From: Clostridia bacterium
GTDB taxonomy: Bacteria > Bacillota > Peptococcia > DRI-13 > UBA5745
DNA: 64,000 nucleotides
Reading direction: 5' to 3'
NCBI GenBank assembly: GCA_018436095.1
Contig: JAHDMJ010000013.1
Span: forward strand, 124,001 to 188,000
Shown here: one piece after another, positions 8,717-17,581 of the stretch
Position numbering within the stretch: position 1 is the stretch's first letter
Layout of the letters: every line of letters starts with the position of its first letter
Made by a program: the position numbers and the translations under genes
The notes under the pieces: generated by a model
The model's database searches: none
Seen by the model: only the letters and a program-made list of their open reading frames with translations
Told to the model about the DNA's origin: nothing

Positions 8717-9709
8717 ATGGATTTGATTACAAAAATCAGGGAAAAGGCCAAAGCCGAGCAAAAGCATATCGTACTGCCGGAAGGCACTGAAAAGAGAACC
8801 GTAAAGGCGGCGGAAATTATTACGAAAGAGAAGATCGCCAAGATTACTTTGCTGGGCGACCCGGCAGCCATTGAGAAAGTAGCTGCTGAAGTTGGCGCCG
8901 ATCTGACAGGTGTGGATATTGTGGACCCCGTTAAATCTAAGGATTTCCAGAGTTTTGCCGACAGCTATTTTAAAATGAGAGAGAAAAAAGGCATGACGCC
9001 GGAAAAAGCAGTGGCCACGATGAAGGATCCTCTGTATTTCGGCGTGATGATGGTTTATACCGGCCAGTGCCACGGTATGGTGGCCGGCGCTGAGAATTCC
9101 ACCGGCAATGTTTTGCGTCCTGCCTTGCAAATCATCAAGACCAAGCCCGGCATTTCTTCCGTTTCCGGCGCTTTCCTGATGATTTCCAATAACAAAGACC
9201 TGGGCGACAATGGCATCAGCGTTTTTGCCGACTGCGCCGTCAATCCTACCGTTACTGCCGAGCAGATGGCGGAGATTGCTTATTGCTCTGCTCAGACCGC
9301 TAAGGAAATTGCCGGTATCGCCCAGCCCAAGATCGCTATGCTTTCCTTCTCCACTAAAGGAAGCGCCAGCCATGAGGCTGTGGACAAGGTTGTAGAGGCC
9401 GTCAAAATTGCCCATGAGCGTTATCCGGAACTGGAGCTGGACGGTGAGATGCAGATGGATGCGGCTATAGTGCCTTCCGTAGGCAAATCCAAGGCTCCCG
9501 GCAGCACGGTGGCGGGCCAGGCCAACGTATTGGTCTTCCCCAGCCTGGAAGCCGGCAATATCGCCTATAAGACGGCTCAGCGTTTCGGCGGTGTAGAAGC
9601 CGTAGGTCCCGTGCTTCAGGGTATGGCCAAGCCGGTAAACGACTTGTCCAGAGGCTGCAGCATCGAGGATGTGGTGAATACCGTAGCCATGGTCTGCTGC
9701 CAGCAGTAA
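8717..9709 (+). CDS. pta: Phosphate acetyltransferase
   Basis: A 330-residue Pta of the short bacterial form. It begins MDLITKIREKAKAEQKHIVLPEGTE and has the later blocks GDNGISVFADCAVNP, AMLSFSTKGSA and GEMQMDAAIVPSVG. It interconverts acetyl-CoA and acetyl phosphate in the cytoplasm; with acetate kinase (not in the window) it yields ATP. Some relatives act on propionyl- or butyryl-CoA. AGGAGG lies ten bases before the ATG, and a strong intrinsic terminator follows, so it appears monocistronic. Confidence 0.95.
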   Translation: MDLITKIREKAKAEQKHIVLPEGTEKRTVKAAEIITKEKIAKITLLGDPAAIEKVAAEVGADLTGVDIVDPVKSKDFQSFADSYFKMREKKGMTPEKAVATMKDPLYFGVMMVYTGQCHGMVAGAENSTGNVLRPALQIIKTKPGISSVSGAFLMISNNKDLGDNGISVFADCAVNPTVTAEQMAEIAYCSAQTAKEIAGIAQPKIAMLSFSTKGSASHEAVDKVVEAVKIAHERYPELELDGEMQMDAAIVPSVGKSKAPGSTVAGQANVLVFPSLEAGNIAYKTAQRFGGVEAVGPVLQGMAKPVNDLSRGCSIEDVVNTVAMVCCQQ

Positions 9710-9742
9710 AGCTGCTGCTCCTGTTGTTGTCTTAAATACAAG

Positions 9743-9791
9743 GGCTGCTGATCAAAGGGATATGTTTCCCTTTGCGGCAGCTCTTTTTTTT
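9743..9791 (+). terminator. Intrinsic terminator after pta
   Basis: The inverted repeat GGGCTGCTGATCAAAGGGA / TTCCCTTTGCGGCAGCTC forms a long stem with two internal mismatches, followed by a run of eight or more T. Confidence 0.85.
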
Positions 9792-9910
9792 ATTGGAATG
9801 ACGTATGCTGCCTTTGCCGGGGGCGGAGCCGGCAATGGAGCCGCCGACCCTATGGCGGCAATCGAATGGAAGATGAGCAAATTTTGCTCAAAAAGCTGCG
9901 AACGGCTTCT

Positions 9911-9933
9911 ACAAACCTGCAATTTTGAGCAAG
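9911..9933 (-). repeat. Dispersed repeat R copy
   Basis: The reverse strand reads CTTGCTCAAAATTGCAGG then TTTGT, close to 46885-46911. Next to it, AGCAAATTTTGCT (9876-9888) is itself a small palindrome. Confidence 0.55.
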
Positions 9934-10128
9934 CGGAAACCGGAAGCTGCATAAGGGGAACAGGGCTGTCAATTGAGCTGTAAAGTTTACTTAACGTAAA
10001 CATTGCTTTACAGGTGGACAATAGGAGCAGGGGCTGCTGCCGGATCAGCAAAGGGAGGCGCCTTAAAAAATGGCGGTGCAGTGCGGCTTTATCTGGTTTT
10101 TGATTGAAAAAACCGCAGCCGATTTTTG

Positions 10129-10143
10129 TGGCACGGAACTTGC
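10129..10143 (+). promoter_or_regulatory. Sigma-54 promoter of the mmd operon
   Basis: TGGCACGGAACTTGC matches the -24/-12 consensus fully, with GG and GC separated by 10 bases. It ends 74 bp before the mmdA ATG. An imperfect inverted repeat (TTTGTGTC-AAAT-GGCACAAA, 10153-10172) sits just downstream near the expected transcription start. A sigma-54 activator must act on it; either of the two encoded in this window could, but no site proves which. Confidence 0.8.
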
Positions 10144-10217
10144 TTATCCTATTTGTGTCAAATGGCACAAAGTGAAAAATCAGTAAAAATCATTGTGGAA
10201 GTGAGGAGCTACTGTCA

Positions 10218-11768
10218 ATGACAACAATGAAAAAGATGGAAAAGCTGAGGGAACTCAGCCGTAAAGTGGAGGCCGGCGGCGGCCAGGCGGCGATTGATAA
10301 GCAGCACAGTCTGGGCAAGCTGACGGCCCGGGAGCGGGTGTTAGCCCTGCTGGATGAGGGCAGCTTCACAGAGCTGGACAAATTTGTGGCCCATCATTGC
10401 AGTAATTTTGATATGGCCGGCAAGGAAGCTCCCGGTGAAGGCGTGATCACCGGCTACGGCACAATCGACGGACGCCTGACCTTTATTTATGCTCAAGATT
10501 TTACGGTGCTGGGAGGCTCCCTGGGGGAAATGCATGCCAATAAGATCTGCAAAGTAATGGATATGGCCATGAAAATGGGAGCGCCCATTATCGGCATCAG
10601 CGATTCCGGCGGCGCCCGGATTCAGGAGGCTATCAATGCTTTGGCAGGCTACGGCAAGATTTTTTACGCCAATACCATAGCTTCCGGTGTGGTGCCTCAG
10701 ATATCTGTGATTTTAGGACCCAGTGCCGGCGGCGCCGTTTACTCACCGGCTTTAACGGATTTCGTTTTTATGGTGAAGGACATCAGCAAGATGTTCATTA
10801 CGGGGCCTCAGGTCATTAAGACCGTCACCGGTGAGGACGTATCGGCGGAGGCTTTGGGCGGCGCCATGACCCACAATAAAATCAGCGGCGTGGCCCATTT
10901 TGCGGCGGATACGGAAGCGGAGTGCTTTGATCAAATCCGGCGGCTGCTGTCTTTTCTGCCCTCCAATAATTTGGAAGAAGGGCCGGCCTACGAATGCCAG
11001 GATGATCCCCTGCGGCAGGAGGAACTGTTAAACAGCATTATTCCCGATAACCCCAATGCGCCTTACGATATGAAAAAGGTTATTGCAGCCATTGCGGATA
11101 ACGGTGATTTCTTTGAAGTGCAGGAATACTATGCCGGCAACATCATTACCTGCTTTGCCCGTTTTGACGGACAATCCGTAGGGATTATTGCTAATCAGCC
11201 GAAGGTAATGGCCGGCTGCCTGGACATTAATGCTTCGGATAAAGCGGCTCGTTTCATTCGCTTTTGTGACGCCTTCAATATCCCTGTGCTGAATCTGGTG
11301 GATGTACCCGGCTTTTTGCCCGGGGTTAACCAGGAATACGGCGGTATAATCCGCCACGGAGCCAAGATGCTCTATGCTTATTCCGAAGCTACCGTACCGA
11401 AAATCACTTTGGTGACGAGAAAGGCTTACGGCGGCGCTTATTTAGCTATGTGCTCCAAGGATTTGGGCGCTGACCAGGTCATCGCCTGGCCCACGGCGGA
11501 AATTGCCGTTATGGGAGCCGAAGGGGCCGCTAATATCATTTTCCGCAAGGAGATTGAAGCCGCTGCCGACCCGGAAGCTACCCGCCAAAGGCTGATTGAG
11601 GAATATAAGGAGCGTTTCGCTACTCCTTATGTAGCGGCGGAAAGCGGCTTGGCCGATCTGGTTATTGAACCGGCGGAGACCCGGCCGGTACTGGTCAATG
11701 CTTTACGGATGCTGTCTACGAAGCGGGAAAGTCGTCCTGCCAAAAAGCACGGCAATATCCCCATGTAA
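10218..11768 (+). CDS. mmdA: Na+-translocating methylmalonyl-CoA decarboxylase, alpha subunit (carboxyltransferase)
   Basis: A 516-residue carboxyltransferase of the propionyl-CoA carboxylase beta/MmdA family. It shows DEGSFTELDKF, ISDSGGARIQEAINALAGYG (CoA and oxyanion region) and the C-terminal half-site MCSKDLGADQVIAWPTAEIAVMG. It transfers the carboxyl group from the acyl-CoA to biotin on MmdC; MmdB then releases CO2 while pumping Na+. It is not the roughly 587-residue GcdA type. Other substrates, such as malonyl-CoA, cannot be excluded. AGGAG lies nine bases before the ATG. It is the first gene behind a sigma-54 promoter. Confidence 0.9.
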   Translation: MTTMKKMEKLRELSRKVEAGGGQAAIDKQHSLGKLTARERVLALLDEGSFTELDKFVAHHCSNFDMAGKEAPGEGVITGYGTIDGRLTFIYAQDFTVLGGSLGEMHANKICKVMDMAMKMGAPIIGISDSGGARIQEAINALAGYGKIFYANTIASGVVPQISVILGPSAGGAVYSPALTDFVFMVKDISKMFITGPQVIKTVTGEDVSAEALGGAMTHNKISGVAHFAADTEAECFDQIRRLLSFLPSNNLEEGPAYECQDDPLRQEELLNSIIPDNPNAPYDMKKVIAAIADNGDFFEVQEYYAGNIITCFARFDGQSVGIIANQPKVMAGCLDINASDKAARFIRFCDAFNIPVLNLVDVPGFLPGVNQEYGGIIRHGAKMLYAYSEATVPKITLVTRKAYGGAYLAMCSKDLGADQVIAWPTAEIAVMGAEGAANIIFRKEIEAAADPEATRQRLIEEYKERFATPYVAAESGLADLVIEPAETRPVLVNALRMLSTKRESRPAKKHGNIPM

Positions 11769-11804
11769 CGGTTCTACGGCAGGCATTGAAAGGAGTAATC
11801 GGTC

Positions 11805-12233
11805 ATGAATCCTGATTTAGTGGTGATTAACCATCTGGGCCCTTTAGGCACCGGCTGGTATGGAATTAAAACAGCCGTCATCGGTATGGCTGTGGTTTTT
11901 GTAGCTTTGGTTATGCTGATCGGTATTATTAAGCTTATAGGCATATTTTCAGGAACAAAAGAAAAGCCGGCTCCGGCTTTAGCCGTCCAACAAGCAGCCC
12001 CGGCGGCCGCCGCCCAGCCGGGCAGGACTGAGGCAGAGCAGGCCGGCAGCAATGACCAGGCCGAAGGGGCCATCGATCCTCAACTGCTGGCTGCCATTAC
12101 GGCAGCGGTATATGCCATGCTGGAGGAAGAGAAAAAGCCTTGCGGCATGATCGAAAAGCAAGGGGCCTTCGCCGGTAAAGCCTGGGCCCAAAAAGGCCGG
12201 GAAGCCCTGATGGCCAAAAGACTGACGGTGTAA
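11805..12233 (+). CDS. mmdD: Decarboxylase delta/gamma subunit (OadG-like membrane anchor)
   Basis: A 142-residue protein with a single membrane helix (about residues 22-45: AVIGMAVVFVALVMLIGIIKL), an Ala/Pro-rich linker and a helical C-terminus including ITAAVYAMLEEE. This is the layout of OadG/MmdD, which tethers the carboxyltransferase to MmdB. The position directly after mmdA, with AAAGGAG upstream, supports the call. Confidence 0.85.
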   Translation: MNPDLVVINHLGPLGTGWYGIKTAVIGMAVVFVALVMLIGIIKLIGIFSGTKEKPAPALAVQQAAPAAAAQPGRTEAEQAGSNDQAEGAIDPQLLAAITAAVYAMLEEEKKPCGMIEKQGAFAGKAWAQKGREALMAKRLTV

Positions 12234-12272
12234 TACCCCTGAGCATTTAATAATGAAAGGATGAGTTGTAAT

Positions 12273-12707
12273 ATGCGTTTATTCAACATAAAAGTAAACG
12301 GCCAGGCTTATGAAGTGGAAGTGGAGGAAATCGGCGGCAGCCAGCCTGTGGTTCGCCAGGTGAAGCCAGCCCCGGCGGCGGCAACTTCTGCAGCCCCGGC
12401 AGCTCCGGCCGCCGCGGCAACGGCTGCTCCTGGCGGGCCGGCTCCTGCCCCGGCGCCCTCAACACCCGCCCCTCAGCCGGCGGCCGTAGCCGGCGGTGAA
12501 GCCATTACCTCGCCCATGCCCGGCAAAATTCAGAGCATTGCCGTCAAGGTAGGGGATAAAGTCAACGCCGGAGATTTGGTATTGATTCTGGAAGCCATGA
12601 AAATGGACAATGAAATATTCAGCAATGCCGCGGGAGAGGTTAAAGATATTCGCGTAGCGGCCGGCGCTGCCGTGAACCCCGGCGACGTCTTGGTGGTCAT
12701 CGGATGA
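12273..12707 (+). CDS. mmdC: Decarboxylase biotin carrier subunit
   Basis: A 144-residue biotin carrier. A short N-terminal domain (MRLFNIKVNGQAYEVEVEE) is followed by a roughly 45-residue Pro/Ala hinge and a biotinyl domain with EAMKMDNEI, where Lys110 is the biotinylation site. It shuttles carboxybiotin between MmdA and MmdB. I chose ATG 12273 over 12261 because the ribosome site GAAAGGA abuts the earlier ATG. Its last codons overlap the next gene by 4 bp. Confidence 0.92.
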   Translation: MRLFNIKVNGQAYEVEVEEIGGSQPVVRQVKPAPAAATSAAPAAPAAAATAAPGGPAPAPAPSTPAPQPAAVAGGEAITSPMPGKIQSIAVKVGDKVNAGDLVLILEAMKMDNEIFSNAAGEVKDIRVAAGAAVNPGDVLVVIG

Positions 12708-13120
12708 AAACCCATATTACAAAACGCTTGATAAAACAAGGGGATTTAAATCATCACGGTACTTTGTTTGCCGGCAGAGCGGCAGAGTGGTTTGTGGAGA
12801 CGGCTTTTATTGCGGCGGCGGCAGAAGTGGGGGATTCTTCTTCTATTCTTTGTCTGAATATTCATGGCCTGGTTTTTCGCAACCCCGTGCATCCCGGTGA
12901 AATTATTACCATCAAATCAAGGATTGCCGCTTTCGGCAATACCCGTATTGTCGTCCATGGAGAGATAACGGTGGTTAACCGGGCGATTCAGCCCATTGAG
13001 GGATTTCTTACCTTCATCTATGTGGACGGAGAGGGAAAAAAGCAGCCCCACGGACGGAAATTGGATGAAGCTGCCGATAGGGAGGAAGAGGAGATCAGGC
13101 GGAGAGCTATGCTGCTGTGA
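12704..13120 (+). CDS. Hotdog-fold acyl-CoA thioesterase (YciA/BACH-like)
   Basis: A 138-residue single-hotdog protein with the YciA-type start (LIKQGDLNHHGTLFAGRAAEW) and the VHPGEIITIKSRI strand block. Members hydrolyse acyl-CoA to free acid and CoA. The ATG overlaps the mmdC stop (ATGA), so it is translationally coupled. It is an unusual insertion between the biotin carrier and beta-subunit genes. It may release CoA from propionyl- or butyryl-CoA made by the pathway; the substrate is not known. Confidence 0.8.
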   Translation: MKTHITKRLIKQGDLNHHGTLFAGRAAEWFVETAFIAAAAEVGDSSSILCLNIHGLVFRNPVHPGEIITIKSRIAAFGNTRIVVHGEITVVNRAIQPIEGFLTFIYVDGEGKKQPHGRKLDEAADREEEEIRRRAMLL

Positions 13121-13206
13121 TAAGGCAGAATATTCCCCTGAGCGTAATGATTGGTTGATTAGCCAATACGCCGGTCAAAAAATCTGACGGATTTAGGAGT
13201 AATGAT

Positions 13207-14454
13207 ATGGATATCAATGTAATAGAAGCTTTAAAAGGCCTGTGGATGAGTACGGGAATCATGATGATTACCTATAAGCAGATTATTATGATCGCTATAT
13301 CCCTGATCCTTATCTATCTGGCTGTGGTCAAGAAGTTTGAACCTTTATTGCTCTTGCCTATCGCTTTTGGCATGCTGCTGATTAATTTGCCGGGGCCTTT
13401 GGACGGCGGCCTGATGTCGCCGGGTATTGAATCCCTCAGACCCATAGCCAGTGCGGCGGAACTGGGCTCCGGGGAACATTTGTGGCAAATCAAAGAAGGG
13501 AGCGAATACGTTTTATATGCTTCCAAACTGGCCCCCGGCGGCTTGCTCTACTATCTTTATCAAGGCGTTAAGCTGGGCATCTATCCTCCCCTGATTTTTT
13601 TGGGCATCGGCTGCATGACGGACTTTGGGCCTCTGATTGCCAATCCCAAAACCTTCTTGCTGGGAGCGGCGGCTCAATTAGGTATCTTTTTTGTGTTCAT
13701 CGCGGCTTTATACCTGGGCTTTGATGTGAGAGAAGCGGCTTCCACAGCCATCATCGGCGGCGCCGACGGTCCCACGGCTATTTACTTAACTTCCAAGCTG
13801 GCTCCTCACTTGCTGGGACCCATTGCTGTAGCGGCTTACTCTTACATGGCTTTGGTGCCTATTATCCAGCCGCCGATTATGCGTCTGTTGACGACGAAAG
13901 AAATGCGGATGGTGCGTATGGGCCAGTTGCGGCAAGTAAGCCAAAAAGAAAAAATCATCTTCCCCATCGTTGTTACCATCGCCGTAATTTTGCTGCTGCC
14001 CGATGCGGCGCCTCTGGTAGGTATGCTGATGCTGGGCAACTTATTCCGGGAGTCCGGTGTAGTAGGCCGCCTCAGCGAAACAGCTCAAAATGCTTTGATT
14101 AATATTATTACCATTTTCCTTGGCGTTACGGTAGGCGCTACCGCCAATGCGGAAACCTTTTTAAGCGGCAAAACCATCAGCATTATCGTTATGGGTCTGG
14201 TTGCCTTTGGCGTGGGTACCGCCGGCGGTACCCTTCTGGGTGTGGTTATGTATTATCTCAGCGGCAAGAAAATCAATCCCCTGATCGGCTCCGCCGGCGT
14301 ATCGGCGGTACCTATGGCGGCCCGGGTATCCCAGGTGGTAGGCCAAAAAGAGGACCCTCAGAACTTCCTGCTGATGCATGCTATGGGGCCCAATGTGGCC
14401 GGCGTTATCGGTTCGGCAGTAGCTGCCGGTGTATTGCTTAACATGTTTAAATAA
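13207..14454 (+). CDS. mmdB: Na+-translocating decarboxylase beta subunit
   Basis: A 415-residue polytopic membrane protein with the OadB/MmdB/GcdB signature GGADGPTAIYLTSKLAPHLL, the GIGCMTDFGPLIANP block, and the conserved C-terminal HAMGPNVAGVIGSAVAAG. It decarboxylates carboxybiotin and exports Na+, storing energy as a sodium gradient. Normal length. GGAG lies before the ATG. Confidence 0.95.
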   Translation: MDINVIEALKGLWMSTGIMMITYKQIIMIAISLILIYLAVVKKFEPLLLLPIAFGMLLINLPGPLDGGLMSPGIESLRPIASAAELGSGEHLWQIKEGSEYVLYASKLAPGGLLYYLYQGVKLGIYPPLIFLGIGCMTDFGPLIANPKTFLLGAAAQLGIFFVFIAALYLGFDVREAASTAIIGGADGPTAIYLTSKLAPHLLGPIAVAAYSYMALVPIIQPPIMRLLTTKEMRMVRMGQLRQVSQKEKIIFPIVVTIAVILLLPDAAPLVGMLMLGNLFRESGVVGRLSETAQNALINIITIFLGVTVGATANAETFLSGKTISIIVMGLVAFGVGTAGGTLLGVVMYYLSGKKINPLIGSAGVSAVPMAARVSQVVGQKEDPQNFLLMHAMGPNVAGVIGSAVAAGVLLNMFK

Positions 14455-14524
14455 GATCTTTGGATTTTATTTTTACATAGCTTTAGTTGTATAAAAAATA
14501 AAAATAAATTAAGGAGTGATTTAC

Positions 14525-15679
14525 ATGCAATTTTTCCAATTTACCGAGGAGCAGGAAATGCTCAGAAAAGCTGTAAGAGAGTTTGTAGAGGCAGAGATTG
14601 CCCCCAATGCCGCTAAATGGGATGAAGAGGACCATTTCCCGGCAGAGTTGCTGCCGGCTTTAGGCGAACTGGGGGTTTGCGGAATTTTCGTGCCGGAAGA
14701 GTACGGCGGCGCCGGTATGGGCTATATTGAAAGGGCTATTTGCCTGGAAGAAATCGCCCGTCATTCCGCCGGCCTGGCCATCGCTGTGATGACCCATCAC
14801 CTGGGCATGTCGGCTATTTTGGATGCCGGCAGTGAAGAGCAGAAGCAAAAGTATCTGCCTGACTGCTGCGCCGGCAAGAAGCTGGCCGGCCTTGCCACCA
14901 CCGAGCCCGGCGGCGGCTCCGACTATACGGGACAGAAGGCTGCGGCCAAGCTGGAGGACGGCTTCTGGATCATCAATGGCCGCAAGTGTTTTATCACCAA
15001 CCACCAGGCTGATGTCAACGTGGTTACCGCCGTTAACGGCCAGGATGAAAAGGGCCGCAACATGATCACCACCTTCATTATTGAAAAAGGCACCCCCGGC
15101 TTTAATACGGGCCGCCATGAAAACAAGCTGGGTCTGCGGGGTTCCATTACCGGCGACACCATCATGGATGATGTGAAGGTACCGGAAGCCAATGTCCTGG
15201 GCAAAGTAGGCGCCGGCGTCAAAATCGGCATGGCAGCCATCGGCGAAGTGGGCCGGGCCGGCATGAGCGCCATCTGCGTAGGCATTCTTCGGGGTTGTGT
15301 GGAAGAAGCCGTCAAGTTTGCCAACGAGCGCATCCTTTATGGCAAGCCCATCGCTAAGCTGCAGGCTATCCAATTTGAGGTGGCCAACATCCGGACGGAT
15401 TACGAAGCTGCTAAATATTTGACTTATGCGGCTTTTGCCAAGAAAGACGCCAAGATTCCGGCTACTACGGATTTTGCTATGGCCAAATATTTCTCTTCCG
15501 AGGCCGCTGTCCGTTCTGCCAAACGCTGCATGGATCTCATGGGCGGCTATGGCGTTATCAATGAGTACCCCGTAGGCCGTTTCCTCAGGGATGGCTTGGC
15601 TTCCATTCCTTCCGGCGGCACCTCTCACATCCAGCAGCTAATCATCGCCGGCAGCACTCTGGCAGACTTTAAAGCCTAG
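14525..15679 (+). CDS. Acyl-CoA dehydrogenase / enoyl-CoA reductase
   Basis: A 384-residue protein covering the full acyl-CoA dehydrogenase fold: FTEEQEMLRKAVREFV, ATTEPGGGSDYTGQKAAA for FAD, and NERILYGKPIAKLQAIQFEVA. The ATG at 14525 is eight bases after AAGGAG. Directly followed by etfB and etfA, it probably oxidises an acyl-CoA or, in fermentation, reduces an enoyl-CoA (acryloyl or crotonyl) using Etf. Odd: in the C-terminal motif where short-chain enzymes have IYEGTSEIQ, it reads IPSGGTSHIQ, so the usual catalytic Glu is Gly364. Glu241 lies in the helix region that carries the base in isovaleryl-CoA dehydrogenase. Substrate uncertain. Confidence 0.85.
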   Translation: MQFFQFTEEQEMLRKAVREFVEAEIAPNAAKWDEEDHFPAELLPALGELGVCGIFVPEEYGGAGMGYIERAICLEEIARHSAGLAIAVMTHHLGMSAILDAGSEEQKQKYLPDCCAGKKLAGLATTEPGGGSDYTGQKAAAKLEDGFWIINGRKCFITNHQADVNVVTAVNGQDEKGRNMITTFIIEKGTPGFNTGRHENKLGLRGSITGDTIMDDVKVPEANVLGKVGAGVKIGMAAIGEVGRAGMSAICVGILRGCVEEAVKFANERILYGKPIAKLQAIQFEVANIRTDYEAAKYLTYAAFAKKDAKIPATTDFAMAKYFSSEAAVRSAKRCMDLMGGYGVINEYPVGRFLRDGLASIPSGGTSHIQQLIIAGSTLADFKA

Positions 15680-15696
15680 AAAGGAATAGCTGAGTT

Positions 15697-16536
15697 ATGG
15701 CATTAAACATCGTTGTATGCATTAAGCCTGTACCGGATCCGGCTTATTACGATAAGGTCAGTATTGATCCTGTTACTAAGAGGATTACCCGGGAAGGGAT
15801 TCCCACCATCATCAATCCGGTGGATAAGAATGCCATCGAAGCGGCATTGCAGCTAAAGAGTGCTTATGGCGGCAAGGTTACGGTGATCACCATGGCTCCT
15901 CCCAACGCTACCGAGAACCTGCGGGAGGCTTTGGCTATGGGAGCTGACGAGGGCATACTGCTTTCCGACCGGGCCTTCGGCGGCGCCGATACCCTGGCCA
16001 CCTCTTATACCCTGGCCAAGGGTATTGAAAAGCTGGGCTCCTTTGATATCGTATTTTGCGGCGCCGAAAGCGCCGACGGAGCCACGGCGCAAGTATCCTC
16101 CCAATTGGGCGAGTGGCTGGGAGTGCCTCATCTTTGGAATGTCTTTGCCCTGGAGGCGCCGGAAGAAAAGCAGCTGCGGGTCAAAACCAAAATCGAAAAC
16201 GGCGCCATGGAATGGGAAATCAAAGCCCCTTGCCTTTTGGCCGTAGCCAGGGAGGTTAATAAGCCCAGGTTCATTTCCGCTATGGGTATCATTAAGGCGA
16301 AAAACAAGCCCATCAGCACCTGGAGTAAAGCCGACCTTATCGTGGAAGACAGCCGTTTGGGCCTTGAAGGCTCCCCGACCAAAGCCGGCGGCGTTTTCAC
16401 TCCCGATCTTAAGCGCAAAGGAGAAATGCTAAAAGGCGATCCGGAACAGATCGTAGAAGAGATACTGCAGCGTCTGCGGGCCGGTGGTATCAGCATTGAT
16501 CTGGATGGTAGCTGTGAATGGGGGGGCGGCAAATGA
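15697..16536 (+). CDS. etfB: Electron transfer flavoprotein beta subunit
   Basis: A 279-residue EtfB (MALNIVVCIKPVPDPAYYDK) with the nucleotide-binding half DIVFCGAESADGATAQV and the family block FISAMGIIKAKNKPI. With EtfA it forms the FAD-bearing electron carrier for the dehydrogenase 17 bp upstream. Whether it is flavin-based bifurcating cannot be decided by eye. It overlaps etfA by 4 bp. Confidence 0.93.
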   Translation: MALNIVVCIKPVPDPAYYDKVSIDPVTKRITREGIPTIINPVDKNAIEAALQLKSAYGGKVTVITMAPPNATENLREALAMGADEGILLSDRAFGGADTLATSYTLAKGIEKLGSFDIVFCGAESADGATAQVSSQLGEWLGVPHLWNVFALEAPEEKQLRVKTKIENGAMEWEIKAPCLLAVAREVNKPRFISAMGIIKAKNKPISTWSKADLIVEDSRLGLEGSPTKAGGVFTPDLKRKGEMLKGDPEQIVEEILQRLRAGGISIDLDGSCEWGGGK

Positions 16537-17519
16537 AAAAGAAAATTTGGGTTTTTGCCGAACAGGTAAAATGCGGGCTGGATCCGGTGGTCTTTGAATT
16601 ACTGACGAAAGCCGGGGAACTGGCGGCGGAGTTGGGCGGAGAAACGGAAGTGGCGGCCGTGCTTTTGGGCGACGGCGTAGAACCTTTCTGCGGCCTGCTG
16701 GCGGAGCAAGGGGCCGAAGTGGTTTATTTAGCCGACGATCCGGCTCTGGGTATGTATAATCCTATGCTTTACGCCCCGCTGATTGTTGAATTGGCCAAAA
16801 AAGAGGAGCCGGAGATTTTCCTCTTTGGCGCTACGGCCATCGGCTCTCAGTTGGGGCCTACGGTGGCGGCGGGCCTGTCCACCGGCGTGGCTGCCCATTG
16901 CGTGGATATGCGGATCAATAGCGATAAGCTTTTGGTGGCGGATGTGCCTTCTTTTGGCGGCAAGATACTGGGGGAGATACTCTGTCCCGATACCAGGCCC
17001 CAGATGGCCTCCGTCAAACCGGGGATTTTTGTTCAGGGTCCGCCCTGTCCCAAGCCTTTGAATGTGGTTAAAATGGATCTGTCCCTTCTGCCGAAAAGCG
17101 ACTTGCCTCTTAAGGCCCTCAGCCTGGAAAAGAAAGAAGTGGAAGGCGTGCCTCTGGAAAAAGCGGATATCGTATTTTGCGGCGGTTACGGTTTAGGCAA
17201 TAAGGAAAACTGGGATAAGCTGGTGAAGCTGGCGGCCATCTTCGGCGGCGCTGCCGCTTGCACCCGGCCGGCGGTGGACGAAGGCTGGTCCGGCGGCGAG
17301 CACCTGATGATCGGTACCAGCGGCAAATCCATCCGTCCTAAAGTATACGTGGGCTTTGGCATTTCCGGCGCCACCCACCACATCTGCGGCATGAAGGATT
17401 CCGGCTTGATTATCAGCGTCAATAAGGATGAAAAGGCGCCGGTCTTTGAGGTATCCGATGTGGCCGTGGCTATGGACTTGAATAAGGTACTGGACGGCAT
17501 GCTGGCAAGATTGAGCTAA
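16533..17519 (+). CDS. etfA: Electron transfer flavoprotein alpha subunit
   Basis: A 328-residue EtfA. It shows RPQMASVKPGIF, a variant of the usual RPQMxTxRPG motif, and the FAD-binding C-terminal blocks GTSGKSIRPKVYVGFGISGA and HICGMKDSGLIISVNKDEKAP. ATG 16533 overlaps the etfB stop (ATGA); the GGGGGG upstream serves as its ribosome site. A bidirectional terminator follows. Confidence 0.93.
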   Translation: MKKKIWVFAEQVKCGLDPVVFELLTKAGELAAELGGETEVAAVLLGDGVEPFCGLLAEQGAEVVYLADDPALGMYNPMLYAPLIVELAKKEEPEIFLFGATAIGSQLGPTVAAGLSTGVAAHCVDMRINSDKLLVADVPSFGGKILGEILCPDTRPQMASVKPGIFVQGPPCPKPLNVVKMDLSLLPKSDLPLKALSLEKKEVEGVPLEKADIVFCGGYGLGNKENWDKLVKLAAIFGGAAACTRPAVDEGWSGGEHLMIGTSGKSIRPKVYVGFGISGATHHICGMKDSGLIISVNKDEKAPVFEVSDVAVAMDLNKVLDGMLARLS

Positions 17520-17581
17520 AGCGCAAGGCCAGAGCAACAATAGGGCCTTTTGAAAGTTAATCAGTAGAAATAATAGGCATC

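Noticed and set aside
8651-9415. Long antisense open frame over pta (254 codons)
   Set aside because: It lies wholly opposite a strong Pta match, has no recognisable domain, and its length is explained by the codon bias of the sense gene.
10218-14454. Glutaconyl-CoA decarboxylase as the identity of the Na+ pump
   Set aside because: The alpha subunit is 516 residues and of the MmdA/PCC-beta type; GcdA is longer and of a different sequence type. Methylmalonyl-CoA is preferred, but substrate is not proven.
14660-15628. Antisense open frame of 322 codons over the acyl-CoA dehydrogenase gene
   Set aside because: The sense strand encodes a complete family member with ribosome site; the antisense translation is unlike any protein I recognise.
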